A stretch of DNA of 37,405 bases from NCBI GenBank assembly GCA_036505215.1, contig DASXTW010000055.1, positions 1 through 37,405 of the forward strand. The letters are read 5' to 3'. Source of the DNA: DASXTW01 sp036505215. GTDB taxonomy: Bacteria > Actinomycetota > UBA4738. Numbering within the stretch: position 1 is the first letter of the stretch; each line of letters opens with the position of its first letter. Positions 1 to 7,849 of the stretch are shown piece by piece. A program made the position numbers and the translations under genes. The notes below the pieces were generated by a model. The model was not told the DNA's origin. It made no database searches and saw only the letters and a list, made by a program, of their open reading frames with translations.

Positions 1-356
1 CACACGACCTCGGTCTGCACTTCGACCCCGTCGACCGCGGAGACCACGAACAGGCAGCAGTCGGCCGCCCGGAGCGCCCCCTTCACGTCGCCGATGAAAT
101 CCGCGTACCCCGGGGCGTCCAGGACGTTGACCTTCACGCTCCGCCACTCGACGGGGGCCAGGGAGAGAGAGACGCTGATGCCTCGCCTGACCTCCTCGGG
201 GTCATGATCGGAGACGGTGTTACCGTCCTCCACCTTGCCCATCCGGGTGATCGCGCCGGCCGTGAAGAGCATCGCCTCGGTGAGGGTGGTCTTCCCGGCG
301 CCGCTGTGGCCGACGAGGACGACATTCCGGATGTTCCGGGGCTCGTAGACGTTCAT
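1..356 (-). CDS. Elongation factor G-like GTPase (EF-G2 type), N-terminal fragment
   Basis: The first 118 residues of a translation-factor GTPase are visible; the gene runs off the left edge. The P-loop GHSGAGKT lies at residues 16-23, followed by an effector-like segment (EEVRRGIS) and the G3 motif DAPGYADF. Canonical EF-G has AHVDHGKT in the P-loop; the GHSGAGKT form is typical of the EF-G paralogue called EF-G2 in actinobacteria, whose role in translation is not settled. The ATG start follows a GGGGAAGGAA Shine-Dalgarno, and a perfect TATAAT lies about 60 bases upstream. It is transcribed divergently from the phospholipid cluster. Family assignment is firm; the EF-G2 subtype is inferred from the P-loop. 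Confidence 0.88.
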   Translation of the reverse strand, partial: MNVYEPRNIRNVVLVGHSGAGKTTLTEAMLFTAGAITRMGKVEDGNTVSDHDPEEVRRGISVSLSLAPVEWRSVKVNVLDAPGYADFIGDVKGALRAADCCLFVVSAVDGVEVQTEVV

Positions 357-388
357 CGAGTTCCTTCCCCTGGTCGTGACAAATGCGA

Positions 389-406
389 CAGGAGCGAGAT
401 CTCCTG
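389..406. repeat. Inverted repeat at the 5' end of the EF-G2 transcript
   Basis: CAGGAG, six bases, then CTCCTG form a perfect 6-bp inverted repeat. On the minus strand it begins just downstream of where a transcript from the TATAAT at 420-415 would start. It could be an operator or a 5' UTR hairpin; nothing in the sequence decides between these. Confidence 0.4.
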
Positions 407-414
407 GAGCGGCG

Positions 415-420
415 ATTATA
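415..420 (-). promoter_or_regulatory. -10 element of the EF-G2 promoter
   Basis: The reverse strand reads TATAAT, a perfect -10 hexamer, which is rare in this GC-rich sequence. The predicted start is near 408, leaving a leader of about 50 nt with a good Shine-Dalgarno. No clear -35 box is visible. Confidence 0.5.
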
Positions 421-489
421 GGCAATGGGCTCACAGAGTTGCCGCTCGACTGCCCTGGTAGAAGCAGTGAATGGTAGGCTCGCCAGCGC

Positions 490-1065
490 GTGGCGAGGCA
501 GGCTTCGTTCTGGCCGGAACACGCCCTGCGGAGGGCGCTCGCGGCCATGGCCATCTCGGGCGTGCTGTCAGGTCTGACCACCGTCCTCCTCCTGACACGT
601 CATCGCCTCCTCGCCGGCGTGTCGGGACTGGGATCGGCCGTCGCGCTCGTTGCGGGCAGCATCCTGGCTCGGCGAGAGGCTGCCGGCTCCGAACGGATCG
701 GGGGGCGCGCGCACCTGGCGGAGCGCGTCGCCGACCTCGTTTTCGATGCCTCGGTCCTAGTCCCGCTGGCCTGGGTGATGCGGGCGGGATCCAACTGGGA
801 CGCCATCCTTGCCATCGTCGGACTCGGCGTCGCCTACCTCGCCTCCTATCAGCGGGCGCGGGGAGAGGCTCTCGGCTATGCGGGGTCGGAGAGCCTGGGC
901 TATCGGTTGACACGTGAGGCCCTACTGGTGTTCGGGCTGCTCACTGGCTGGGTTGCCGGAGCTCTGTGGGCATTCGTAATCGTCGCGGTGGCCGCTGCGG
1001 TCACCCGCACCTGGAACATCGTGCTGCAAGAACGCCACGCCGCTCCTCAGGACTCGCCGCGGTGA
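490..1065 (+). CDS. Degenerate CDP-alcohol phosphatidyltransferase-like membrane protein (PgsA1/PIP synthase position)
   Basis: A 191-residue multi-spanning membrane protein. The segment around residues 116-150 (SYQRARGEALG) resembles the SYVRARAEGLG region of PgsA-type CDP-alcohol phosphatidyltransferases. It sits directly before a PatA-type acyltransferase and PimA, where mycobacteria carry pgsA1 (phosphatidylinositol phosphate synthase). The family signature D-x2-D-G-x2-A-R-...-G-x3-D-x3-D appears lost: by my alignment the first two Asp and the Gly are L53, G56 and S57; A60-R61 remain; the last two Asp correspond to E78 and D82. Such a protein should not bind CDP-alcohol normally. The GTG at 490 is chosen for length; no strong ribosome site is seen. 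The gene overlaps the next one by 4 bases (GTGA). Confidence 0.6.
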   Translation: MARQASFWPEHALRRALAAMAISGVLSGLTTVLLLTRHRLLAGVSGLGSAVALVAGSILARREAAGSERIGGRAHLAERVADLVFDASVLVPLAWVMRAGSNWDAILAIVGLGVAYLASYQRARGEALGYAGSESLGYRLTREALLVFGLLTGWVAGALWAFVIVAVAAAVTRTWNIVLQERHAAPQDSPR

Positions 1066-2027
1066 GCGCCGAGGTGGCGGTCGGGGATTCGGACGAGATC
1101 GCGGCGCCGCAAGAATCCGCCTCAGACCGCTTGACCTACCTCTCCATGCGAGCCACACAGTGGCTCGGGATGCACCTACCGAGACGGATCGGCCTTCCCG
1201 CTGCCCAATCGTATTTCCGTTTGCTGTACGAGCGTGGGTCCAAGCAAGGAGAGGTCGTCGCCGGCAACCTCTCCCGGGTCCTCGGTCACCCACCGGACTC
1301 CCCGCTGGTGCAGGCGGCGACCAAAGAATGCTTCAGCCTGTACGGCAGGTACTGGTACGAGACCTTCGCCCTGCGGACGATGCCCACACAGGAGGTGGAC
1401 CGCCGGTTCTCGGTGGAGGGACTGGAGTACGTCGACCGGGCGCTCGAGAAGGGTCGGGGCATCGTGCTCACGCTCCCGCACATGGGCAACTGGGACGCCG
1501 CCGGGCATTGGCTGTGCATCAAGGGATACCGGATGACCGCGGTGGCCGAGCAGCTCAAACCCCTCTCGGTCTTCGAGCTGTTCCTCCGTCATCGGCGAGC
1601 GCTGGGGATGGGCATCGTCCCGCTGTCGAGCACGGCCAAGGCGGGGGCGAAGCTGCTGCAGCTACTGGCGGAGAACCAGATCGTCACTCTCGTCGCCGAT
1701 CGCGACCTCACCGGGCGTGGAGTGGTTGTGAACATGTTCGGCGCGCCACGACGCCTCCCTGCTGGGCCCGCGTACCTGGCGCTGGCCACCGACACCCCTC
1801 TGTCCGTGTGCGCCGTGTTCACCACCCCGACCGGATGGCACACCAAGATCGGCCCTCCCGTCGAGATCGAGAGGACCGGGGTGATGCGGGAGGACGTCAC
1901 CGCGCTCACGAAGATCATCGCGGCCGGCTTCGAGCGCTATATCGCCTCGGCCCCGGCCGACTGGCACATGTTCCAGCCGGCCTGGGAAGAGGATGGGGCC
2001 GAGCCGCCCGGCGGGTGGGAGGGCTAG
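1062..2027 (+). CDS. patA: Phosphatidylinositol mannoside acyltransferase (LpxL/HtrB family)
   Basis: 321 residues. The LPLAT-superfamily catalytic motif H-x4-D is HMGNWD at residues 140-145, and a second block, ADRD at 212-215 followed by FGAPRRLPAGP, matches the lysophospholipid acyltransferase fold of the LpxL/HtrB group. In actinobacteria this family acylates the mannose of phosphatidylinositol mannosides at the inner face of the membrane; the following pimA gene supports that substrate. The GTG at 1062 overlaps the previous stop codon as GTGA. A longer frame opening at 966 would run far into the upstream gene and is rejected. Family is certain; exact lipid substrate is inferred from synteny. 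Confidence 0.87.
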   Translation: MSAEVAVGDSDEIAAPQESASDRLTYLSMRATQWLGMHLPRRIGLPAAQSYFRLLYERGSKQGEVVAGNLSRVLGHPPDSPLVQAATKECFSLYGRYWYETFALRTMPTQEVDRRFSVEGLEYVDRALEKGRGIVLTLPHMGNWDAAGHWLCIKGYRMTAVAEQLKPLSVFELFLRHRRALGMGIVPLSSTAKAGAKLLQLLAENQIVTLVADRDLTGRGVVVNMFGAPRRLPAGPAYLALATDTPLSVCAVFTTPTGWHTKIGPPVEIERTGVMREDVTALTKIIAAGFERYIASAPADWHMFQPAWEEDGAEPPGGWEG

Positions 2028-2035
2028 GCCTCGCG

Positions 2036-3148
2036 GTGAAGATCGTCCTGGCCTGTCCCTATGCCTGGGACGCTCCCGGCGGGGTCCAGGTCCACATCGG
2101 GCAACTGGCTGGGCAGCTCAAGAAGCGAGGCCACCAGACCCTCATCGTGACACCGGCCCGAGGCAAAGTGTCCGAGCCCGGCGTGGTGGTTGTGGGCCGG
2201 ACCATCGGGATCCCGTTCAACCGGTCGATCGCTCCCGTGTGCTTTTCGCTCCGGAGCCGTCGGCTGGTCCGCCGGTCTCTTCGCGATTTCTCCCCGGACC
2301 TGGTTCATGCTCATGAGCCCGTCTCGCCGAGCACCGCAATGTACGCCTCGCTCGCATCGCAGGTCCCCGTGGTGGCCACGTTCCACGCATACGCGGAACC
2401 GGTTCGCCTGTACGCGCCGTGGGGACGCTCGTATCTGGTCCGACGGATGCTCGAGAAGATCGCCGTGCGCATCGCAGTCTCCGAAGCAGCAGCCTCTTTC
2501 GCCCAACGCGGTCTGGGCGGGAGCTATCGGATCGTGCCGAACGGTGTACAGGTGTCCCTGTTCGAGGGGGTGGACCCAGCCCCTGACCTCCCCCTGGGGC
2601 GAAGGCTGCTGTTCGTGAATCGCCTGGAGCGGAGAAAGGGATTTCAGATGGCCGTCCGGGCCTTCCTCCAGCTCGCGACGGAGTTCTCCGACCTCCACCT
2701 GGTGGTGGCGGGAGATGGACCGGAGCGAACTGCCCTGTCCGAGCTCTCACGAGCACTTCAGGACCGGGTGATCATGCTCGGGAACGTCCCACATGGCCTC
2801 CTGCCTCCCTATCACGCAGGGGCGGACGTCTTCCTGGCGCCCGCCCTGGGCCGGGAGAGCTTCGGGATCGTTCTCGTGGAGGCGATGGCGGCCCGTGTTC
2901 CAGTGGTTGCATCGGACATCCCCGGATACCGAGAGGTGGTTCGGAGCGATCTCGAGGGGATCCTGGTTCCCCCCGGGGACCCTTCTGCCCTGGCGGACGC
3001 GGTCCGGCGGGTGCTCTTGGATCCTGCGTTGGCGGCCCGGCTGGCCGAGGCGGGAAGGGCCAGGGCTGAGCGATACCGCTGGGACGTGGTGATCGAGCAG
3101 ATCGAGGCCGTCTACCAGGAGGCTCTGGAGAAGCGGGCTGTAAGATGA
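2036..3148 (+). CDS. pimA: Phosphatidylinositol mannosyltransferase PimA (GT4 family)
   Basis: 370-residue GT-B fold glycosyltransferase. The N-terminus (KIVLACPYAWDAPGGVQVHI) carries the glycine-rich acceptor loop of PimA. The C-terminal half has GDGPER and the nucleotide-sugar E-x7-E motif in ESFGIVLVE. PimA transfers mannose from GDP-mannose to phosphatidylinositol on the cytoplasmic face, the first step of PIM synthesis, and the upstream acyltransferase would act on its product. The GTG at 2036 is preceded by GGGAGGG about 12 bases upstream and lies 8 bases after the previous stop. Confidence in the family is high; PimA rather than another GT4 enzyme is supported by gene order. Confidence 0.87.
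   Translation: MKIVLACPYAWDAPGGVQVHIGQLAGQLKKRGHQTLIVTPARGKVSEPGVVVVGRTIGIPFNRSIAPVCFSLRSRRLVRRSLRDFSPDLVHAHEPVSPSTAMYASLASQVPVVATFHAYAEPVRLYAPWGRSYLVRRMLEKIAVRIAVSEAAASFAQRGLGGSYRIVPNGVQVSLFEGVDPAPDLPLGRRLLFVNRLERRKGFQMAVRAFLQLATEFSDLHLVVAGDGPERTALSELSRALQDRVIMLGNVPHGLLPPYHAGADVFLAPALGRESFGIVLVEAMAARVPVVASDIPGYREVVRSDLEGILVPPGDPSALADAVRRVLLDPALAARLAEAGRARAERYRWDVVIEQIEAVYQEALEKRAVR
3141..3146 (+). promoter_or_regulatory. Candidate leaderless promoter -10 of lemA
   Basis: TAAGAT lies exactly 6 nt before the lemA ATG and overlaps the pimA stop codon. At that spacing transcription would start at or next to the ATG, giving a leaderless mRNA; no Shine-Dalgarno is present. Confidence 0.45.
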
Positions 3149-3152
3149 CTTC

Positions 3153-3704
3153 ATGCTTGGCCTGTGGATCGCCCTGGGCTTGGTGGGGCTGATCCTCCTC
3201 TCCGGGGCCTTCACCTACAACCGCCTGATCCGCCTTCGGGTTCGCTGTGAGAACGCCTGGTCCCAGATCGACGTGCAACTCCGCCGGCGGTACGACCTGA
3301 TCCCGAACCTGGTCGAGACGGTCAAGGGATATGCGGCGCACGAGCGGGAGGTCTTCGAGGAGGTGACCAGCGCGCGCGCCAACGCGGAGACAGCATCTGG
3401 TGTACAGGACCAGGCTCGGGCCGAGAACCAGTTGACCGCCGGCCTTCGTCGCCTCATCGCGGTCGCCGAAAACTACCCCCAGCTCAAGGCCAACGAGAAC
3501 TTTCTGGCCCTCCAGGAGGAGCTCACCGGCACCGAGTCGAAGATCGCCTTCGCCCGGCAGTTCTACAACGACCAGGTGATGAGCCTGAACACCTTGATCC
3601 AGAGCTTTCCCTCGAGCATCGTGGCCGGGCTCGGACGGTTCCAGCAACGACAGTTCTTCGACATCGAGGAGCCCGCCCGCGGCCCCGTGGGAGTGCGGTT
3701 CTAA
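3153..3704 (+). CDS. lemA: LemA family membrane protein
   Basis: 183 residues with one N-terminal transmembrane segment (about residues 3-19), followed by the helical LemA domain with its typical opening ENAWSQIDVQLRRRYDLIPN and later YPQLKAN and FYND motifs. LemA proteins are membrane-anchored helical bundles of unsettled function. They are often next to HtpX-type proteases, as here, suggesting a shared role in envelope protein quality control. The ATG follows the pimA stop by 4 bases. Length matches the family. Confidence 0.93.
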   Translation: MLGLWIALGLVGLILLSGAFTYNRLIRLRVRCENAWSQIDVQLRRRYDLIPNLVETVKGYAAHEREVFEEVTSARANAETASGVQDQARAENQLTAGLRRLIAVAENYPQLKANENFLALQEELTGTESKIAFARQFYNDQVMSLNTLIQSFPSSIVAGLGRFQQRQFFDIEEPARGPVGVRF

Positions 3705-3707
3705 CCC

Positions 3708-4613
3708 TTGTACGAGCAGATCGCTCGCAACAAGCGCAGAACCGTGTTCATCGTCCTCGGGGCGCTGGTGTTCGCCGGCGGCCTGGGGTATCTGTTCGGG
3801 CTCCTGCTGGGCGTCGGGATCGCCGGGCTCATCGTGGCCCTTCTGATCGCGGCCGCCCTGTCCTACTACTCGTACCTGTACGGCGACCGGCTGGTGCTCA
3901 GGGCGGCCCGCGCCCGGCCGGTGACGCATGAGGAGGAACCCAGGCTCCACAACATCGTCGAGGGCCTGGCTCTCGCCGCAGGGCTCCCCAAGCCCACGGT
4001 CTACGTCGTGCCGGAGGCAGCCCCCAATGCCTTCGCCACTGGACGTGATCCGGAGCACTCATCCATCGCCGTGACGCAGGGCCTCCTGGAGAAGATGAAC
4101 CGGGTGGAGCTGGAGGGCGTGATCGGGCACGAGATGTCCCACATACGGGACCGGGACATCCTGCTCGGGACGATCGTGGCCACCCTGGTGGGAGCGGTCG
4201 TCCTGATCGCCGAGTTCATGCTTCGATGGTTCTGGTGGGGTGGCGGGCGGCTGGGTCGGGGCCGCGATCGTGAGGGCGGAGAGGGATTCGCCATCCTGGT
4301 GGCCCTGGGCATCGTCTTCGCCATCCTGGCTCCCTTCTTCGCCCAGGTCATCAAGATGGCCATGTCGCGCAGGCGAGAGTACCTGGCAGATGCCGAAGGC
4401 GCTCTGCTCACGCGGTACCCGCCGGGCCTGGCCAGCGCGCTTCGCAAGATTGCAGCCGACAACACCCCGATGCGGGTGGCCAACAACGCGACCGCGCACC
4501 TGTGGCTGAACCAGCCCTCGCGGATCCCGGGTGAAAGCAACCATTGGTGGGAAAACTTGTTCTCGACACATCCACCCATCCGGGACCGCATTCGCATCCT
4601 CGAAGAGATGTGA
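3708..4613 (+). CDS. htpX: HtpX-like membrane zinc metalloprotease (M48B)
   Basis: 301 residues. Two transmembrane segments near the N-terminus (about 12-55) precede the zinc motif HEMSH at 141-145; two further hydrophobic stretches (about 152-177 and 193-213) follow, then RREYLADAE, whose Glu (224) is the expected third zinc ligand. HtpX degrades damaged or misfolded membrane proteins. The catalytic set is complete. The start is the TTG at 3708, only 3 bases after lemA stops, so expression is probably coupled to lemA. No terminator follows; the next gene has its own promoter. Confidence 0.93.
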   Translation: MYEQIARNKRRTVFIVLGALVFAGGLGYLFGLLLGVGIAGLIVALLIAAALSYYSYLYGDRLVLRAARARPVTHEEEPRLHNIVEGLALAAGLPKPTVYVVPEAAPNAFATGRDPEHSSIAVTQGLLEKMNRVELEGVIGHEMSHIRDRDILLGTIVATLVGAVVLIAEFMLRWFWWGGGRLGRGRDREGGEGFAILVALGIVFAILAPFFAQVIKMAMSRRREYLADAEGALLTRYPPGLASALRKIAADNTPMRVANNATAHLWLNQPSRIPGESNHWWENLFSTHPPIRDRIRILEEM

Positions 4614-4637
4614 CACCGAAATGTGACACGCAGATGA

Positions 4638-4665
4638 TTGGCATTGCCTGGTTCACTGATAGCAT
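4638..4665 (+). promoter_or_regulatory. Sigma70-type promoter for the DUF3048 gene
   Basis: TTGGCA (4638-4643), a 16-nt spacer and TAGCAT (4660-4665) form a recognisable housekeeping promoter. The expected start near 4672 leaves a leader of about 48 nt carrying a GAGGAGG ribosome site. Confidence 0.55.
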
Positions 4666-4719
4666 GCAGCGCGGTCTTTCCCCCCAAACCGAGAGAGTCC
4701 CGAGGAGGATCCCCCCGAC

Positions 4720-5787
4720 ATGAGCCTGACCAGACGCGGCCGGATCACGCTCGGCCTGTTCATCCTGCTCGTCCTGATCGCCGGGGGCGTGGGCGCCGTG
4801 ATGGCCCTCGGCGGCGCGGGGACCGGACCGTTTGCGAGAGGCAAGCCATCTGGGGGCTCGAACGGCGGCCAGACCACGCCGCCACCCCCCGCGGAGTGTC
4901 CGCTCTCGGGCCTGAATCCCAAGGCCACGGTCCCTTCCCGCCCGGCGCTGGCCGTCAAGGTGGAGAACTTGCCGGCGGCCCGGCCGCAGACCGGCCTGTC
5001 CTGGGCTGACATCGTCTACGAGGAGCCGGTGGAGGGAGGGATCACCAGGTTCATCGCCGTGTACCAGTGCCAGAACGCGTCTCGCGTAGAGCCGGTGCGC
5101 AGTGCCCGCCTCACCGACGTGAACATCCTCATTCAGTTCGGCCGTCCGCTCCTCGGCTATTCGGGCGGCGTGCCAAAGGTCGTGAATGCGATCAGGCGAG
5201 GGGGCGTCATCGACGTCGGATTCGACCGAGCCGCCCAGGCCTACCATCGGGATCCCAACCGCGCTGCTCCCCACAACCTGTACACGAGCACAAGGGCGCT
5301 CTATGGGGCGGCGGGGAAGCGAATGCAGCCCGAGGCTCCGGATCCGGTCTTCACCTACTCCGACGAGCTCCCCGGGGGTGCGACGAGGGCCCGGAATGTC
5401 CACCTGCCCTTCTCCACTTCCTCAGACGTGTTTTGGAAGTGGAGCAAGACCAAGAAAGTGTGGCTCAGATTCCACGGGACCGTGCCTCACGTCTCATCAG
5501 ACGGGACACAGTTCTCAGCCAAGAACGTGATCGTTCAGATGGTCAGGACCAGACTCACTGAGATCGTCGATGCGAACGGGGTCCGGTCGCCAGAGGTGAT
5601 CTCGGTCGGCACGGGCAAGGCCTACGTGTTACGGGACGGAAGGGTGATCAAAGGCACCTGGCAGCGGGAGTCGGCAGCCGACGTCACCAGGTTCGTCGAC
5701 ACACATGGCCAGGAGATCCCGCTCAGACCGGGGAACACCTGGGTCGAGCTGGTACCCCAAGACATCCCGGTCACCATCAAGAAGTAG
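4720..5787 (+). CDS. DUF3048 (YerB-like) domain protein, membrane anchored
   Basis: 355 residues. A basic N-terminus and a hydrophobic segment (about residues 9-30) predict a membrane anchor or uncleaved signal. A Gly/Pro-rich linker follows, then the DUF3048 N-terminal domain with RPALAVKVENLPAARPQTGL and ADIVYEEPVEGGITRF, and the C-terminal domain with the typical KTWVE-like end (here GNTWVELVPQ). The YerB family is extracytoplasmic and of unknown biochemical function. GAGGAGG precedes the ATG. The 3' end overlaps the end of trpS on the other strand by 11 bases. Confidence 0.88.
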   Translation: MSLTRRGRITLGLFILLVLIAGGVGAVMALGGAGTGPFARGKPSGGSNGGQTTPPPPAECPLSGLNPKATVPSRPALAVKVENLPAARPQTGLSWADIVYEEPVEGGITRFIAVYQCQNASRVEPVRSARLTDVNILIQFGRPLLGYSGGVPKVVNAIRRGGVIDVGFDRAAQAYHRDPNRAAPHNLYTSTRALYGAAGKRMQPEAPDPVFTYSDELPGGATRARNVHLPFSTSSDVFWKWSKTKKVWLRFHGTVPHVSSDGTQFSAKNVIVQMVRTRLTEIVDANGVRSPEVISVGTGKAYVLRDGRVIKGTWQRESAADVTRFVDTHGQEIPLRPGNTWVELVPQDIPVTIKK

Positions 5788-6769
5788 CCGGGCCGATTCC
5801 CATTCGATCCCTCGCGATTTCCACGGTTCGTGAGGCGATGGCGCGAGCCTTGTCGGCCCCTCCCGCCAGGGCCGCTTCCAGGGCCGCCTGGTCGGGGCGA
5901 ATCTCCTCGTAACGCTCCCGGACGGGGGCCAGGCACCGCACGACAGCCTCGCCGACGGCCTGCTTGAACTCGGCGTAGCCGGAGGCCCCCGCGAATTCCT
6001 TCTCAACCGCCTCCGGGGCGATCCCCCGAACGGCGGACATGATCTCGATAAGGTTGGTGATGCCGGCCTTGGCCGGCCCGCGCACGATCTCACGGCCGGA
6101 GTCGGTGACGGCGCCCTTGAACTTGCGCCGGATGGAGTCGGGGCTGTCCAGGATGTAGAGCGCGCCCTGCTCCGTGCTCGCCGTCGTGGACATACGCTTG
6201 TCCGGCTCCTGGAGATCCATGATCCGCGCGCCAACCTCCGGGATTCGGTGTTCGGGGATCACGAAAGTATCCCCGAACCGGGAGTTGAACCGGATGGCGA
6301 TGTCGCGCATCAGTTCGATGTGCTGCTTCTGGTCCTCGCCCACCGGCACTTCGTTCGTCTGGTAGGCGATGACGTCCGCAGCCTGGAGCACCGGATAGAA
6401 GAACAGTCCGGCAGAGACGAACTCCCTGTGCTGGGCCGACTTCTCCTTGAACTGGGTCATCCGGGAGAGCTCTCCGTACGACGTCACGTTGGCGAGGAGC
6501 CAACAGAGCTCCGTGTGCTCCTTCACATCGGACTGCCGGAAGAGTATGCACCGATCCGGATCCAGCCCTGCCGCGAGGAGGATCGCCGTGGTGTCGTACA
6601 GCCGCTCCCGCAGCTCGCTCGGGTCGTAGGACACCGTGAGCGCGTGGAGGTCCACGATGCAGTAGATGGCCTCACCCCTGTCCTGGCCCTCCACGTATTG
6701 GCGGATGGCCCCGATGTAGTTGCCCAGGTGCTTTCGGCCGGTGGGCTGGATGCCGGAGAAGATGCGCAT
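5777..6769 (-). CDS. trpS: Tryptophanyl-tRNA synthetase
   Basis: 330-residue class Ic synthetase that charges tRNA-Trp. The HIGH-equivalent is HLGN (residues 14-17, in PTGRKHLGNYIG). The tryptophan-site region GLFFYPVLQAADVIAY and GEDQKQHIEL are well conserved. The KMSKS loop reads KRMSTT (191-196), so the second Lys and the final Ser are both Thr; the same region continues TEQGALYILD. I believe KMSTT forms occur in a subset of TrpRS, so the enzyme is probably active. A -10 element TAACCT lies 8 nt before the ATG. The gene is convergent with the DUF3048 gene and divergent from pdxS. Confidence 0.96.
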   Translation of the reverse strand: MRIFSGIQPTGRKHLGNYIGAIRQYVEGQDRGEAIYCIVDLHALTVSYDPSELRERLYDTTAILLAAGLDPDRCILFRQSDVKEHTELCWLLANVTSYGELSRMTQFKEKSAQHREFVSAGLFFYPVLQAADVIAYQTNEVPVGEDQKQHIELMRDIAIRFNSRFGDTFVIPEHRIPEVGARIMDLQEPDKRMSTTASTEQGALYILDSPDSIRRKFKGAVTDSGREIVRGPAKAGITNLIEIMSAVRGIAPEAVEKEFAGASGYAEFKQAVGEAVVRCLAPVRERYEEIRPDQAALEAALAGGADKARAIASRTVEIARDRMGIGPATS

Positions 6770-6777
6770 GATCGGTC

Positions 6778-6783
6778 AGGTTA
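6778..6783 (-). promoter_or_regulatory. Candidate leaderless promoter -10 of trpS
   Basis: On the reverse strand TAACCT ends 8 nt before the trpS ATG, and no Shine-Dalgarno lies between them. This is the spacing expected for a transcript starting at the start codon. Confidence 0.4.
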
Positions 6784-6869
6784 CATGGATGGCTCGCCTT
6801 CGACGGTTGGAATGATCAGGGCACCGTTGAGTGGACTTTTCGGACCGAGGGGGCCCCGACCGCCACGGG

Positions 6870-6875
6870 TAGACT
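6870..6875 (+). promoter_or_regulatory. Candidate -10 element of pdxST
   Basis: TAGACT lies about 50 nt before the pdxS ATG, giving a leader of about 45 nt that holds the GGAGGAGG ribosome site. No convincing -35 is seen. Confidence 0.35.
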
Positions 6876-6926
6876 AGGTTCGGGTGTGAGCGGCAGCAGA
6901 CTACGGCCGTCGTGGAGGAGGTCACC

Positions 6927-7814
6927 ATGGAGAACGAAACCGGCACGTTTCGGGTGAAGACCGGGCTCGCCGAGATGCTGAAGGGCGGCGTCATCATGGA
7001 CGTCACCACCGCCGAGCAGGCCAAGATCGCCGAAGACGCCGGGGCCTGTGCGGTGATGGCCCTGGAGCGGGTGCCGGCCGACATCCGGGCCGAGGGCGGG
7101 GTGGCCCGCATGGCCGATCCGACCAAGGTCCTGGAGATCATGGAAGCGGTCTCGATCCCGGTCATGGCCAAATGCCGGATCGGCCACTTCGTGGAAGCCC
7201 AGATCCTCCAGTCGCTGGGCGTCGACTACATCGACGAGAGCGAGGTGCTCACCCCGGCCGATGAGGAGCACCACGTCGACAAGTGGGGCTTCACCGTGCC
7301 GTTCGTGTGCGGCGCCCGGGACCTCGGGGAAGCGCTTCGCCGAATCTCCGAAGGCGCAGCCATGATCCGGACCAAGGGCGAGGCCGGAACCGGCAACGTC
7401 GTCGAAGCAGTCCGCCACATGCGCAAGATCCAGGGACAGATCCGCCATCTCACCACTCTGCGCGGCGACGAGCTGGGCCACGCGGCCAAGGAGCTCGGCG
7501 CCCCGCTGGAACTGGTCCGACAGGTGGGCGCCACCGGGAAGCTCCCGGTGGTGAACTTCGCAGCCGGAGGTCTCGCCACCCCTGCGGACGCGGCCCTCAT
7601 GATGCAGCTCGGGGCAGACGGGAACTTCGTCGGGTCGGGCATCTTCAAGTCCGATGACCCCGCCCCCAGGGCCAGGGCCATCGTGGAGGCGACCACGTAC
7701 TACCTGGACCCCGACATCCTGGCCAAGGTCTCTCGTGGCCTGGGCGAGCCGATGCGGGGCCTGGACATAGCGACGATGAGCGAGGACGAGCTCCTGCAGA
7801 CTCGCGGCTGGTAG
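6927..7814 (+). CDS. pdxS: Pyridoxal 5'-phosphate synthase subunit PdxS
   Basis: 295 residues, the usual length. PdxS is the TIM-barrel synthase that makes PLP from ribose 5-phosphate, glyceraldehyde 3-phosphate and ammonia supplied by PdxT. Both catalytic lysine regions are present: VMAKCRIGHFVEAQ and MIRTKGEAGTGN. ALERVPADIR and the phosphate-binding GSGIFKSDDP are also intact. The ATG at 6927 is chosen because GGAGGAGG sits 5-6 bases upstream; an in-frame GTG at 6912 lies before that site and is unlikely. pdxT follows after 35 bases. Confidence 0.97.
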   Translation: MENETGTFRVKTGLAEMLKGGVIMDVTTAEQAKIAEDAGACAVMALERVPADIRAEGGVARMADPTKVLEIMEAVSIPVMAKCRIGHFVEAQILQSLGVDYIDESEVLTPADEEHHVDKWGFTVPFVCGARDLGEALRRISEGAAMIRTKGEAGTGNVVEAVRHMRKIQGQIRHLTTLRGDELGHAAKELGAPLELVRQVGATGKLPVVNFAAGGLATPADAALMMQLGADGNFVGSGIFKSDDPAPRARAIVEATTYYLDPDILAKVSRGLGEPMRGLDIATMSEDELLQTRGW

Positions 7815-7833
7815 CGAGGTCGGGCTCCCTGGC

Positions 7834-7839
7834 TAAGAT
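7834..7839 (+). promoter_or_regulatory. Candidate internal promoter -10 before pdxT
   Basis: TAAGAT lies 10 nt before the pdxT ATG, which has no Shine-Dalgarno. It could give an mRNA with a leader of only a few bases. Read-through from pdxS is equally possible. Confidence 0.35.
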
Positions 7840-7849
7840 TGCTCGTGGT

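Noticed and set aside
966..1061. N-terminal extension of the acyltransferase
   Set aside because: It would overlap about 100 bases of the preceding membrane protein and adds an Arg/His-rich stretch with no similarity; the GTGA overlap at 1062 is a better start.
2772..4058. Long reverse-strand open frame of 428 codons opposite pimA, lemA and htpX
   Set aside because: It lies antisense to three well-conserved genes, is rich in Gly/Pro/Arg, and has no recognisable domain. It is a GC-driven shadow frame.
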